64,000 nucleotides of DNA from Streptomyces sp. NBC_01314 (lineage in GTDB: Bacteria > Actinomycetota > Actinomycetes > Streptomycetales > Streptomycetaceae): positions 1,984,001-2,048,000 of the forward strand of contig NZ_CP108394.1 in assembly GCF_041435215.1 (NCBI RefSeq). Reading direction: 5' to 3'. Under the pieces are notes generated by a model, which worked only from the letters and a program-made list of their open reading frames with translations, was not told the origin of the DNA and did not search any database. This document shows positions 1 through 7,758 of the stretch, in pieces. Numbering within the stretch: position 1 is the stretch's first letter; each line of letters begins with the position of its first letter. The position numbers and the translations under genes are program-made.

Positions 1-334
1 GGGCCAGTTCGCGGGGGCTGAACGGCTTGGTGACGTAGTCGTCGCTGCCGGTGGTGAAGCCGATCAACCGGTCGACCTCCTCGTCGCGGGCGGTGAGCAT
101 GATCACCGGGATCTGGCTCGCCTCCCGGATGCGGCGCAGGACCTGGAATCCGTCCAGCCCCGGGAGCATCACATCGAGCACCACGAGGTCCGGCAGGTCA
201 CGGGTGACCGCCTGCAGGGCGGACGGTCCGTCCGCGGCTTCGACGACGTGGAACCCGTCCGCCTCCAGGTAGCCGCGCACGGTCATGCGGATCTTGGGCT
301 CGTCATCGACGACCAGAACGCGCTGCGTACTCAT
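1..334 (-). CDS. OmpR-type response regulator, C-terminus beyond window
   Basis: The gene runs off the left edge, so only the first 111 residues are visible. They form a complete receiver domain: the acidic pair D10-D11, phospho-acceptor D54 in VVLDVMLPG, the T81 region of IMLTARD, and K103 in VTKPFSP. This pattern fits the OmpR/PhoB subfamily, so a winged-helix DNA-binding domain is expected further left but cannot be seen. The ATG at 334 starts directly with the usual MSTQRVLVVDDE opening. The partner kinase is not in view. The upstream side is occupied by a decayed glycosyltransferase, so the regulator probably has its own promoter. The family call is firm; the regulon is unknown. Confidence 0.9.
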   Translation of the reverse strand, partial: MSTQRVLVVDDEPKIRMTVRGYLEADGFHVVEAADGPSALQAVTRDLPDLVVLDVMLPGLDGFQVLRRIREASQIPVIMLTARDEEVDRLIGFTTGSDDYVTKPFSPRELA

Positions 335-399
335 CGTGCTCGCTTTCCATCGCCGGGTGGGAGGAGGGAAGGGAAGAGGGACGGGGAGGGTCGCCATGG

Positions 400-785
400 C
401 CGCGGGGTGACACGGCTGCGTGGAGGCAGAGGGCCTCGAATGCGGCCAGCGTACGGTGCATGTCGGGGTCGGCGACGATCTGTTGGGCCGGCCTCGCCCA
501 TCCGGCGCCGGGCCGCCGGGTCGCCGAGCGGCCCATGAGGCGGTCAGCGAGGGCGCCCACGACACCGGGCCGGAAGAGGTAGCTGTCGCGGCCGGGGTGG
601 ACCATGTGTGGCAGCGCCGTCGCGTCGGCCGCGACGACGGGCTTGCCCGCGGCCATGGCCTCCAAGGTGACCAGGCTCTGCAGCTCCGCGGTGTTCGGGC
701 ACCAGGAAGGTGTCGCAGCGGACGTAGGCGTCAGAACCTCTTGGTCGGTGGCGAGGCCGTGGAAGGTGATCCGGTCCCGGTGCAC
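400..785 (-). pseudogene. Glycosyltransferase (GT4-like) C-terminal remnant
   Basis: The reading frame keeps the hallmark of retaining GT-B glycosyltransferases: NTAELQSLVTLEAMAAGKPV followed by ADATALPHMVHPGRDSYLF, the nucleotide-sugar binding region. The first half of the protein is absent. Near 685-735 the expected AYVRCDTFLVP segment is in a different frame from its flanks, so two compensating indels have scrambled about ten residues. The remnant lies between the response regulator and the amidohydrolase. It could yield a short product, but not a working transferase. Confidence 0.75.
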
Positions 786-845
786 AGAGCGCCGCCCGTG
801 CCCCTCGGCGGGACGCGGGCGGCGGCCTTGGCGTGCGGTCGCGGC

Positions 846-2030
846 TCAGCGCGAGCCGGCGCGGCGTATACGCGCCTTCAGTTTCGGGAACTGGCCGAGG
901 GCGTTGTCCCGCTCGAGGGCGATCCGCTCGCGCCGGCTGTAGATCTCGTCGACGGTCGGTTCGGGGTCGCCCGTCTTGAGAATCGGCAGGCTGCCCTTGA
1001 GGAAGGGCATCGTCTCGACGTTGTCGGCCGCATAGAGGTGGCGGGTCGCCGGCCAGTCGCTGCCGAACATGATGTGGTCGGCGGGCACGAGGGACGACAG
1101 CGGCTGCAACTGCGCCGCGGTAAACGCCTGTGCGTTGTCGAAGAACAGCCGCTTCATGTACTTGAGGGGGCCTTCGGGCAGCACCTCGTTGAAGGGCGGG
1201 AAGGCCGAGTGCCGTGTCGCGAGCCGGTAGGCCAGGAAGGGCAGTGCCCCGCCGGAGTGCGTGAAGTGCCAGCGGATGTTCGGGTAGTCCCGCAGGACAC
1301 CGTTGTAGATAAGGCTGGTCATCGCGCGGGTCGCATCGAACGTGTACTCGAAGACGTTGTTCCCGGCCGGGATGTCCGGGCCGAAGCAGAGCTTCGGAGC
1401 CGGGTTCGCCTCCGGACCCGTCGGGTGGACATAGACGTAGGCATGGCGGTCATTGAGGATCTCGTACAGAGGTGCGAACGAAGGATCCCCGAGGTAGGTG
1501 CCCTTGTAGTTGGTGAGCAGGCAGATGCCGTCGAGATCCAGTTCGCCGAGCGCACGGTCCACCTCGGCGACCGCGCCGTCGATGTCGGGCATCGGAGTGA
1601 CCGCGAAGATCCCGAACCGGTCACCCCGGGTCCGCACGAGGTTGTGGGCGTAGTCGTTGACCGCGCGGGCGGTGGCGCGCCGGTCGTCGACCGGGCCGAC
1701 GGTGACCTGGAGGTCGCCGAACGACAGGACGCTGGCCTGGATCCGGTACTGGTCCATGAAGGCGACGTGCCGCTCGACCGACCACGGACCGTACGCCCCG
1801 GTAATGGCGCCGAGGAGGCCGTAGCGCTTCAGGTAGTCGTTGTACACGTCGGGCGAGTAGTGGGCGTGGGTGTCGATACGCCAGTTGCCCTTCGGCAGCC
1901 CCGAGCCGGACGATGCCGTCTCCGGACTGGCCATGGCAGCAGGCACCGTGGCCGCCGCCGCCGTGACAAGCGCCGCGGCCGATGCCCCTTCGATCATCCT
2001 TCGACGCGAGATGTTCCGTCGCAGGTTCAT
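846..2030 (-). CDS. Secreted amidohydrolase-2 family protein (ACMSD-like)
   Basis: A 394-residue TIM-barrel metal hydrolase/decarboxylase of the amidohydrolase-2 group. The N-terminus is a twin-arginine-type export signal (ISRRRMIEGASAAALVTAAAA), so the enzyme probably acts outside the membrane. Metal-site features are IDTHAHYSPD after the signal, VYVHPTG, WHFTHSGGALP and the late FGSDWP aspartate. Relatives decarboxylate aromatic or muconate-type acids, for example aminocarboxymuconate semialdehyde decarboxylase; the substrate here is unknown. The ATG at 2030 is chosen because GAGGGG lies about 8 bases upstream and the signal starts there. The open frame runs further upstream only through the xdhC remnant. 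A second amidohydrolase at 8622 suggests an aromatic-acid context. Confidence 0.85.
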   Translation of the reverse strand: MNLRRNISRRRMIEGASAAALVTAAAATVPAAMASPETASSGSGLPKGNWRIDTHAHYSPDVYNDYLKRYGLLGAITGAYGPWSVERHVAFMDQYRIQASVLSFGDLQVTVGPVDDRRATARAVNDYAHNLVRTRGDRFGIFAVTPMPDIDGAVAEVDRALGELDLDGICLLTNYKGTYLGDPSFAPLYEILNDRHAYVYVHPTGPEANPAPKLCFGPDIPAGNNVFEYTFDATRAMTSLIYNGVLRDYPNIRWHFTHSGGALPFLAYRLATRHSAFPPFNEVLPEGPLKYMKRLFFDNAQAFTAAQLQPLSSLVPADHIMFGSDWPATRHLYAADNVETMPFLKGSLPILKTGDPEPTVDEIYSRRERIALERDNALGQFPKLKARIRRAGSR

Positions 2031-2084
2031 TTCCAGTTCCCCTCTTGATTCTGTGTGCGAATCAGGTCGTATGTGTGTGGGTCG

Positions 2085-2400
2085 TGACACCGTCGCCAGG
2101 CCGGGCGGCCTGCGCAGGGCAGCGGGTGGGGCCGGTGCCGTGTCGAAGAGGCCGGCCGGTGTCCCGGTCGGGCTGGGCGGCGATGGTCCCCGCCTCGATG
2201 GAGACCGCTGTCTCCCCGGCCGTGCGTGCGCGCGGTCCGGGCAGATCGGGGAGCGCAAGCGGGTAAGTCGCTCCTCGGCTGGGCGGTCTCCGCCAACAGG
2301 TCGATTCGGCGCTCATGCGTGGGAGCCCTATGGCGCCGATGCCGCCGCGCCGACCGGTAGTCGGTTGTGAAGCGGACCCACGAGCAACGCCGCCGGCTTC
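2085..2400 (-). pseudogene. XdhC/PaoD 3'-end remnant
   Basis: This stretch is a decayed copy of the last third of the intact xdhC gene at 17017-18180. The ARTAGETAVSIEAGTIAAQ and GRPLRHGTGP segments match ARTPEETAISITSEIIAQ and GRPLSHGAGP of the intact protein. The DNA around the stop codons is also alike (CACCGTCGCCAGGCCGGGC against GCCGTCGCCAGACCGGGC). Stop codons and frame changes interrupt the rest. Alignment weakens above about 2350, where only an LPVG-like stretch is shared. Orientation matches the intact operon. Together with the 2Fe-2S remnant at 9686-9872 it marks the far end of a former second pao operon. Confidence 0.75.
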
Positions 2401-3092
2401 GCCGCCACCCCCGCTGTCACTGCCACTGCCGACCCCGCCGTTGCCGCTTCCGCCACGCAGGTCGTGAACAGGCCGCCGGTTCCTTCATGCGGCGCGTAGT
2501 CGCCGGCCGCCTGCCCGACGGGGTCCACGTGCCTGGCCGACACCGGACGAGGGAACGCGCCGAGCACGACGGAACCGGACGGCGCGGTGTGAACCGCCGT
2601 AGTCAGGTGCCGCACAACAGGGTGATCAACGGTGTCCATCGGCGGGATGAGCAGTGCGTGCATGACCCTCAGACAACAGGCGCCTCATAAGGCACGTACC
2701 ACTGGGCGCATGAAGCTTCCGTGAAGCGAATCGCCGGGCTGGCGCCCACTTCCTGCCGTGGTCTCCCGCTTCTTCCGGATTCAGGGGGACTCCCCCGGCC
2801 GCCGTGCCGAGGAAGCCGATGCGGAAGGTGAGGCGCTGCCACCCGGCCGGTACGACGAACGCGAGACTTCTTCAGACGGGTCCGTCAGGAGTGCGTGGTC
2901 AGCTCTTGGGTGCGTCCGCCGTGTCCGGGGGCAGGTGGAGCGGCGATCCGACATCGCGGATGTTGTCCTGCCTGTTCGCGAGGTTCGACGCCGCCTCAAC
3001 GCCCGTGCCTTCGAGAGCCCTTGAGGGCACGTACCGGTTTCGCTGCCTGAACGCTGCTGTTCCGGTTGACCTCTGTCAAGAGCCCTCGGTGA
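2401..3092. other. Intergenic stretch, no convincing gene
   Basis: About 690 bases without a gene I can support. A minus-strand open frame of 111 codons (2328-2663) has GC-rich third positions, but it resembles no family and runs into the xdhC remnant. No convincing terminator or repeat was seen. Confidence 0.4.
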
Positions 3093-3695
3093 CTACTCCT
3101 GCGAGTCCTGCGGTGCGCCGACAGGCTGCAGCATGGTGAGCCACTGGGCCACGACGGCGTCGATGAAGGCGTCGGTGACCTGGCCGCGGTCGAGGAAGAG
3201 CCGGGCGAGGACGGGCCCGTACAGCAGGGTGAACTCGTCGTCGCTGATCTGGATGCCCGCAGGCTCCAGCAGCCTGTTGAAGCCGGTGTGGCGGTCTTCG
3301 CCGATGCGGACGAGTGCCCTGGCACTGTCGGGGTCGTGGTCGGCCTGAGCGGTGACGGCCAGTGCCGCGGTGCGCACGGACGGCACGCTGACGCCGGCAC
3401 GCAGGCTCTTCAGCCAGGCGGTGGCCACGGCGCCCACGTCGCTGCCCGGTTCGGGGTAGGTCCCGAGGTCGGGGCCTTCGAGGACGAGGTCGAAGAGCAG
3501 CGCGGCTCGGGTGGGCCAGTGCCGGTAGAGGGTCTGGCGAGTGACCTCCGCCCGTTCGGCCAGCAGGGCATAGGTCAGCCCGGCCGGTCCGACCCGGGGC
3601 AGCAGTTCTCGCGCGACGGCCAGCACGCGGTTGCGGGTGCGCTGCACGCGCGGATTGCCCGGGGTCGGCTGACGGCGGTGCAGGGGCTGGTTCAT
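3093..3695 (-). CDS. TetR-family transcriptional regulator
   Basis: A 200-residue repressor-type protein. Residues about 20-70 form the TetR DNA-binding domain, with the recognition helix in VTRQTLYRHWPTRAALL. The variable C-terminal half would bind a ligand. The gene diverges from the alpha/beta hydrolase at 3832, and the 136-base gap holds two related palindromes (3714-3734 and 3749-3768). The simplest reading is that the protein represses both itself and the hydrolase until a substrate-like ligand arrives. The ATG at 3695 gives the normal length for the family. The ligand is unknown. Confidence 0.9.
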   Translation of the reverse strand: MNQPLHRRQPTPGNPRVQRTRNRVLAVARELLPRVGPAGLTYALLAERAEVTRQTLYRHWPTRAALLFDLVLEGPDLGTYPEPGSDVGAVATAWLKSLRAGVSVPSVRTAALAVTAQADHDPDSARALVRIGEDRHTGFNRLLEPAGIQISDDEFTLLYGPVLARLFLDRGQVTDAFIDAVVAQWLTMLQPVGAPQDSQE

Positions 3696-3713
3696 CCCGC
3701 CACCCTACCGGCA

Positions 3714-3768
3714 AATCATACGGCGAGGGTGATTGACGTCACAGTCTGAATCATACGGCGCGTGTGAT
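3714..3768. promoter_or_regulatory. Two tandem palindromic operators
   Basis: Two imperfect palindromes of the same design, TCATACG-GCG-nGnGTGA, lie at 3714-3734 and 3749-3768 (35 bases apart). They sit between the TetR gene and the hydrolase. The second copy is nearly perfect (TCATACGGCGCGTGTGA). They are the likely binding sites of the TetR protein. Confidence 0.65.
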
Positions 3769-3831
3769 ACAACTGAAGAGCAATCACACGCACTGGATGA
3801 TTCCTTGCGTGTCGGTGTCTGTGAAAGGTAG

Positions 3832-4632
3832 ATGGCCATGTCGTCTCGCACCCTGCTCGAGCCCGCGTTCGCCCGTACTCGCCTCGGGTCCGGCCCCGGT
3901 CTGCTCCTCGCCCACGGCGCCGGCAGCAGCCTGGCCGGCACCTACGGCCCCGTCCTGGAAGGACTCGCCGCCCGCAACACCGTCGTCGGCATCGACTACC
4001 CCGGCAGCGGCGACACCCCCCGCTCCACGACCCCGCTGTCCGTCGACGACCTCGCCGACCAGCTCATCGCCGCCGCCGACGCGGAGGGCCTGGACCGCTT
4101 CGCCGTGTCCGGCTACTCCCTCGGCGGCCCGGTCGCCATCCGCGCCGCCACCCGCCACCCCGAGCGCGTCACCGCGCTCGTCCTGACCGCCTCTTTCCCG
4201 CACCGCGACAACCGGCTCGCTCTCGCCTCCTCGGTCTGGAGCAAGATCGCCGCGTCCGGCGACCGCGAACTGCTCGCCGAATTCCAGCTCATGATGGCCC
4301 TCGGCACCCAGGCGCTGGAGTCCATGCCCGCCGAGCAGCTGCGGCAGACCCTCGGTTACGTCGCCGCCGGCGCGGCCGACGGCAGCTCCGAGCAGACCGA
4401 CCTCGTCGGCCAGGTCGACGTCCGGGACGACCTCGCCGGCATCAAGGTCCCCACCCTGGTCGTTTCGACCACCGACGACCGGCTCACCTCCACGGGCCTG
4501 CACCGCCAGCTCGCCGAGACCATCCCCGGCGCCCAGCTCGCGGAAATCGCCACCGGCCACCTGCCGATGCTGGAGCGGACCGAGGAGTGGCTGCAGCTCA
4601 TCAACGACTTCCTCGGCAAGCACAACGCCTGA
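3832..4632 (+). CDS. Alpha/beta hydrolase
   Basis: A 266-residue single-domain alpha/beta hydrolase without signal peptide. Visible landmarks are the oxyanion region LLLAHGAGSS, the nucleophile elbow SGYSLGGPVA (Ser in GYSLGG), the acid aspartate in VVSTTDDRL and the histidine in EIATGHLPM. Relatives cleave esters or enol lactones; no substrate can be assigned. A second in-frame ATG at 3838 is better spaced from the AAAGG upstream, so the true start may be six bases downstream. Expression is probably under the divergent TetR through the two operators before it. The ABM-domain gene follows 180 bases downstream on the same strand. Confidence 0.9.
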   Translation: MAMSSRTLLEPAFARTRLGSGPGLLLAHGAGSSLAGTYGPVLEGLAARNTVVGIDYPGSGDTPRSTTPLSVDDLADQLIAAADAEGLDRFAVSGYSLGGPVAIRAATRHPERVTALVLTASFPHRDNRLALASSVWSKIAASGDRELLAEFQLMMALGTQALESMPAEQLRQTLGYVAAGAADGSSEQTDLVGQVDVRDDLAGIKVPTLVVSTTDDRLTSTGLHRQLAETIPGAQLAEIATGHLPMLERTEEWLQLINDFLGKHNA

Positions 4633-4811
4633 GGGCGCACCACGGGTGAGGCCACGCAGCGAACAGCGGCGTAGCCCCACACCCGGACCGACCATTGATC
4701 ACGATCCACTTACCAGCCCCAGTGGTGGAATCGGCCGCCTCCCGGTCCCCGATCACTGGAATCTCTGTGGGTTCGTAGACCCACTTCCCCTCTCGAGTTC
4801 ATGGAGAAATC

Positions 4812-5183
4812 ATGCTCAACTTCGGCAGTCTCGACGAGACCACCTCCTTCCGCGACCAGCAGAAGGAGAAGGCCGACCCGGTCACCATCATCAACACGTT
4901 TGTCGCTCCGGAAGGCAAGGAGGACGAGGTGGTGGCCGCCTGGACGGACGACGCGGAGTACATGAAGAAGTCGGGGAGCCTTCTCTCGGTGCAGCTGTAC
5001 CGGGGCATCGGCGGCAGTCGGCTGTTCACCAACGTCGCGGTCTGGAAATCCACCGAGCACCTCCGCGCAGCGCTCGGCACGCCGGAGTTCGCCTCGCACC
5101 TGGAGCGCTACCCTGCCGGCACCGTCGCCTACCCGCACCTGTACCAGAAGGTCGCTGTCGAGGGCGTCTGCGAAGGGGAATGA
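4812..5183 (+). CDS. Antibiotic biosynthesis monooxygenase (ABM) domain protein
   Basis: A 123-residue protein with one ABM/dimeric alpha-beta barrel fold. The core reads VTIINTFVAPEGKEDEVVAAW, then GGSRLFTNVAVWKSTEHLRAA, then a tail rich in Tyr and His. Members are cofactor-independent quinone-forming oxygenases, haem-degrading enzymes or stress proteins, so the reaction is not certain. GGAG sits 7 bases before the ATG. The gene follows the alpha/beta hydrolase and may be co-transcribed with it or read from its own promoter in the 179-base gap. Confidence 0.85.
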   Translation: MLNFGSLDETTSFRDQQKEKADPVTIINTFVAPEGKEDEVVAAWTDDAEYMKKSGSLLSVQLYRGIGGSRLFTNVAVWKSTEHLRAALGTPEFASHLERYPAGTVAYPHLYQKVAVEGVCEGE

Positions 5184-5289
5184 TGACCGTCCGTTGCTGG
5201 TCCGACGGTCGGGACCGGTCGACGGAGACGGCGGTACCTGGAGCTGTTCCCCAGGTACCGCCGCCCGAGGGCCGACAGGGCAGCCATAA

Positions 5290-5728
5290 CGCGTTCAGGG
5301 ACAGCGGGAGCATCACCGCGACGTCGTCGGCGCACCCTCTGCGGCGGCGCGCCCGTCCGGCAGTGCGCCCGTCCGCCAGTGCGGCGACTTCCGCGGCGAG
5401 ACGGCTGTCGGCCGCGAGAAGCTCCGCACGCAGCTCTTCGGCCGACCGCAGCTCTTCGGCCGACCGCCGGGCACCCTCCCCGATCTCGTGCGCACGCTGG
5501 TTCGCCACTCGCGTACATGGGCGTCGCGACATCTGTACGCGCCCAGGTCAGCAGGTCGACGAGCGCGTCGGCGTCGCGGGCCACGCGGGCGACGACGCGG
5601 GCCCGGCTCCAACCCGGCAGGTACGAGGACCTGGTGAATCCCGGGTCGGTCAGTCAGTACACGGAGGTCTCGAAGGCGGCCGTGCCCTTGGCTGCCCACT
5701 CCGGCATCGCGGCCGGGCGTGCGCTCAC
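5290..5728 (-). pseudogene. Mycothiol-dependent maleylpyruvate isomerase, inactivated
   Basis: The GTG at 5728 overlaps the stop of the FAH-family gene (GTGA), the expected third place in a gentisate operon. The frame reads MPEWAAKGTAAFETSVY, hits a TGA at 5656-5654 (codon 25), then continues in the same frame with LPGWSRARVVARVARDADAL and LLTWARTDVATPMYAS. These are classic DinB-type maleylpyruvate isomerase N-terminal motifs. Near 5510 the homology jumps frame to QRAHEIGEGARR. An 18-base tandem duplication follows, and the catalytic C-terminal half is missing. The gene once converted maleylpyruvate to fumarylpyruvate with mycothiol and is clearly dead here. Confidence 0.85.
5431..5466. repeat. 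18-bp tandem duplication
   Basis: Two perfect copies of CAGCTCTTCGGCCGACCG lie head to tail inside the isomerase pseudogene. In its frame they encode RSAEEL twice. Most probably a replication slippage after the gene lost function. Confidence 0.85.
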
Positions 5729-6555
5729 CGTGTCTCGCGGTGGCAGGTGTTGCGGCACTCGCCGATCCCCTCGATCCGGGTGACGAGGGCCGAACCGTCC
5801 TGGAGATAGCGGGAGGGCTTGCGCGCGTGGCCTACTCCGCCCGGAGTTCCGGTGGCGATCACGTCGCCGGGCACGAGCGTGATGATCTCGGACAGGTACG
5901 CGACCAGCGTGGCCGGATCGAAGACAAGGTCACCGGTGTCGGCCTTCTGGACGGTGTCGCCATCGACTTCACAGGTCAGGCTCAGGCCCGGGGCAGCCAC
6001 CGCGGGGTCGTCGGCGGTCACCAGCCACGGCCCGATGGGGGTGGTGGCCTCGAAGGTCTTGCCCTGGTCCCACTGAGTGGTGCGGTACTGCCAGTCCCGG
6101 GCGGTGACGTCGTTCAGCACGGTGTACCCGGCGATCGCCGCCCGTGCCCGCTCCGGGTCGGCGTGCCGGACCTCGGCCCCGATGACCACGCCGAGTTCGG
6201 CCTCCCAGTCCATCTGCGCGGACGCGGCGGGCAGGATCACGTCGTCGTACGCACCGACCAGCGCCCGCGCGTACTTGTTGAACAGCGTGGGATGTGAGGG
6301 GAGTTCGCGGCCCATCTCCAGGATGTGGGTGCGGTAGTTGAGGCCGACGCACACGACCTTCTCCGGCGCGACGACCACCGGCGCGTAGTCCAGGGCACCC
6401 TCGTACGTCTCGCCGTCGGCGTTCGCGGCGCGCGCCGCCCAGTCGCCGTGGCGCAGGAAGGCCACCAGGTCGGTCTCTCCGAGGTCCACCGCCTTGTCCT
6501 CGTCGACACGGACGGCGCGGGTGGTGCCGTTGACCCGGATGGTGGCGAGCTTCAC
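5725..6555 (-). CDS. Fumarylacetoacetate hydrolase family (fumarylpyruvate/maleylpyruvate hydrolase)
   Basis: A 276-residue FAH-fold enzyme. Characteristic pieces are VCVGLNYRTHILEMG, the metal-binding ELGVVIGAEV, GYTVLNDVTARDWQ and PGDVIATGTPGGVGHAR. Its place after gentisate 1,2-dioxygenase points to hydrolysis of the ring-cleavage product into pyruvate and fumarate or maleate. The GTG start at 6555 overlaps the dioxygenase stop (GTGA) and its own stop overlaps the start of the ruined isomerase, so translation was coupled through the operon. With the isomerase dead, the enzyme would have to accept maleylpyruvate directly, or the pathway stalls. Confidence 0.9.
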   Translation of the reverse strand: MKLATIRVNGTTRAVRVDEDKAVDLGETDLVAFLRHGDWAARAANADGETYEGALDYAPVVVAPEKVVCVGLNYRTHILEMGRELPSHPTLFNKYARALVGAYDDVILPAASAQMDWEAELGVVIGAEVRHADPERARAAIAGYTVLNDVTARDWQYRTTQWDQGKTFEATTPIGPWLVTADDPAVAAPGLSLTCEVDGDTVQKADTGDLVFDPATLVAYLSEIITLVPGDVIATGTPGGVGHARKPSRYLQDGSALVTRIEGIGECRNTCHRETR

Positions 6556-7628
6556 TTGTGTTCTCCTCGGGAGGTACGGGCGAGTCCCAGGGCCTCGTAG
6601 ACGGGCTCGTCGCTGAAACGGAAAAGGTCGACCTGGGTGCGGGCGGACAGCGAGACCTCGCACCAGGACGGGACGACGAACAGGTCGCCCGTGGCGATCT
6701 CGAAGACCTTGTCGCCGACATGGGCGACCGCCTCGCCCTCGAACACCTGCCAGACCGCGGAGCCGACCGTGCGCACCGGGGCGGTCTGGGTACCGGCCCG
6801 CAGTCGGCGCATCTCGGTGCGCATCGTGACCAGGGCGTCCCTGCCGGTGGTGGGGTTGGAGAAGCGCACTCCGGCGTGTCCGGGTTCGAGCACGCCGGGT
6901 ACGCCTTCGTCCTCCAGCTCCAGCTGGGCAGTCAGGGCGGCGTCCGTGTGTTCCCAGCGGTAGGCGCCCAGCGGGGAGTTGGGCTGGTCGGGCTGACTGA
7001 TCGGGCGCAGCCCGGGCCGGCCCCACAGTCGCTCGCCGCGCGAGTGCTCGGGGGTTTCGCGGGTGGAGAGTTCGTCGGGGCCGAACTCGAAGAAACCCGC
7101 GTCGAGTTTGGAGACGAGCGGGATGTCGAGGCCGTCGAGCCAGGCCATCGGCTTGTCGGTGACGTTCTGGTGCTCGTGGAAGGCCCAGCTGGGCGTCAGC
7201 AGCAGGTCACCCCGCCGCATCGCCACCGCGTCCCCGTCGACGTTGGTCCACACGCCCTCACCTTCGACGACGAACCGGAAGGCGCCCTGGCTGTGCCGGT
7301 GCGAAGGGGCGACCTCACGCGGCCCCAGGTACTGGATCGCGGTCCACAGGGTCGGAGTGGCGAAAGGAAGGCCCGGAAGGCCGGGGTTGGACAGGGCCAT
7401 GGCGCGGCGCTCGCCGCCACGCCCCACCGGCACGAGCTCTCCGGAGCGCTGCGCGATGGGCAGCAGCTCCGCCCATCGCCACAGGTGCGGGACCGCGGCG
7501 GGCTGCGGCGACATCGGCATGAGGCCGTCCACCTGCGTCCACAGCGGGATCAGACCCGCGTCCTCGAAGTCGGCGTACAGCTCGTCGAGCAGCTTGTGCT
7601 CGGACTGTTCGCTGTTGGTATCGGTCAC
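6552..7628 (-). CDS. Gentisate 1,2-dioxygenase (bicupin)
   Basis: A 358-residue bicupin iron dioxygenase that opens the ring of gentisate to maleylpyruvate. The first cupin has the iron ligands in APSHRHSQGAFRFVVEG (His110, His112) and SWAFHEHQNV (His151). The second cupin, around WQVFEGEAVAHVGD, lacks the HxH pair as is usual in this family. A salicylate-cleaving relative is an alternative. The GTG at 7628 is preferred because GGAGG lies 5 bases before it; the open frame begins 12 bases earlier. It is the first gene of the operon and diverges from the IclR gene. Confidence 0.9.
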   Translation of the reverse strand: MTDTNSEQSEHKLLDELYADFEDAGLIPLWTQVDGLMPMSPQPAAVPHLWRWAELLPIAQRSGELVPVGRGGERRAMALSNPGLPGLPFATPTLWTAIQYLGPREVAPSHRHSQGAFRFVVEGEGVWTNVDGDAVAMRRGDLLLTPSWAFHEHQNVTDKPMAWLDGLDIPLVSKLDAGFFEFGPDELSTRETPEHSRGERLWGRPGLRPISQPDQPNSPLGAYRWEHTDAALTAQLELEDEGVPGVLEPGHAGVRFSNPTTGRDALVTMRTEMRRLRAGTQTAPVRTVGSAVWQVFEGEAVAHVGDKVFEIATGDLFVVPSWCEVSLSARTQVDLFRFSDEPVYEALGLARTSRGEHK

Positions 7629-7736
7629 GGAAACCTCCACGTCGTGTGTTCGGCGACCGCCGGAAGAAGCGCGCGTCGTTCCGCGCTGATCCTGACGCTA
7701 CGCCGCCATTTCCCCTCAGCGGAATCAATGAGGCTT

Positions 7737-7758
7737 AGAATTCTTCTATGGAGAATTC
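7737..7758. promoter_or_regulatory. Palindrome over the IclR start
   Basis: AGAATTCT and AGAATTCA form an inverted repeat (AATTCT/AGAATT core) at 7737-7744 and 7752-7759, spanning the first ATG of the IclR gene. It is a candidate operator for IclR control of itself and of the divergent gentisate operon. The AT-rich site stands out from its surroundings. Confidence 0.5.

Noticed and set aside
420..2048. Long plus-strand open frame of 542 codons over the amidohydrolase
   Set aside because: It is the shadow of the minus-strand amidohydrolase and glycosyltransferase remnant; composition is Arg/Gly/Val-rich and resembles no family.
2328..2663. 111-codon minus-strand frame
   Set aside because: Third positions are GC-rich, but its end overlaps the xdhC remnant, no ribosome site is clear and no family is recognised; left as possible noise.
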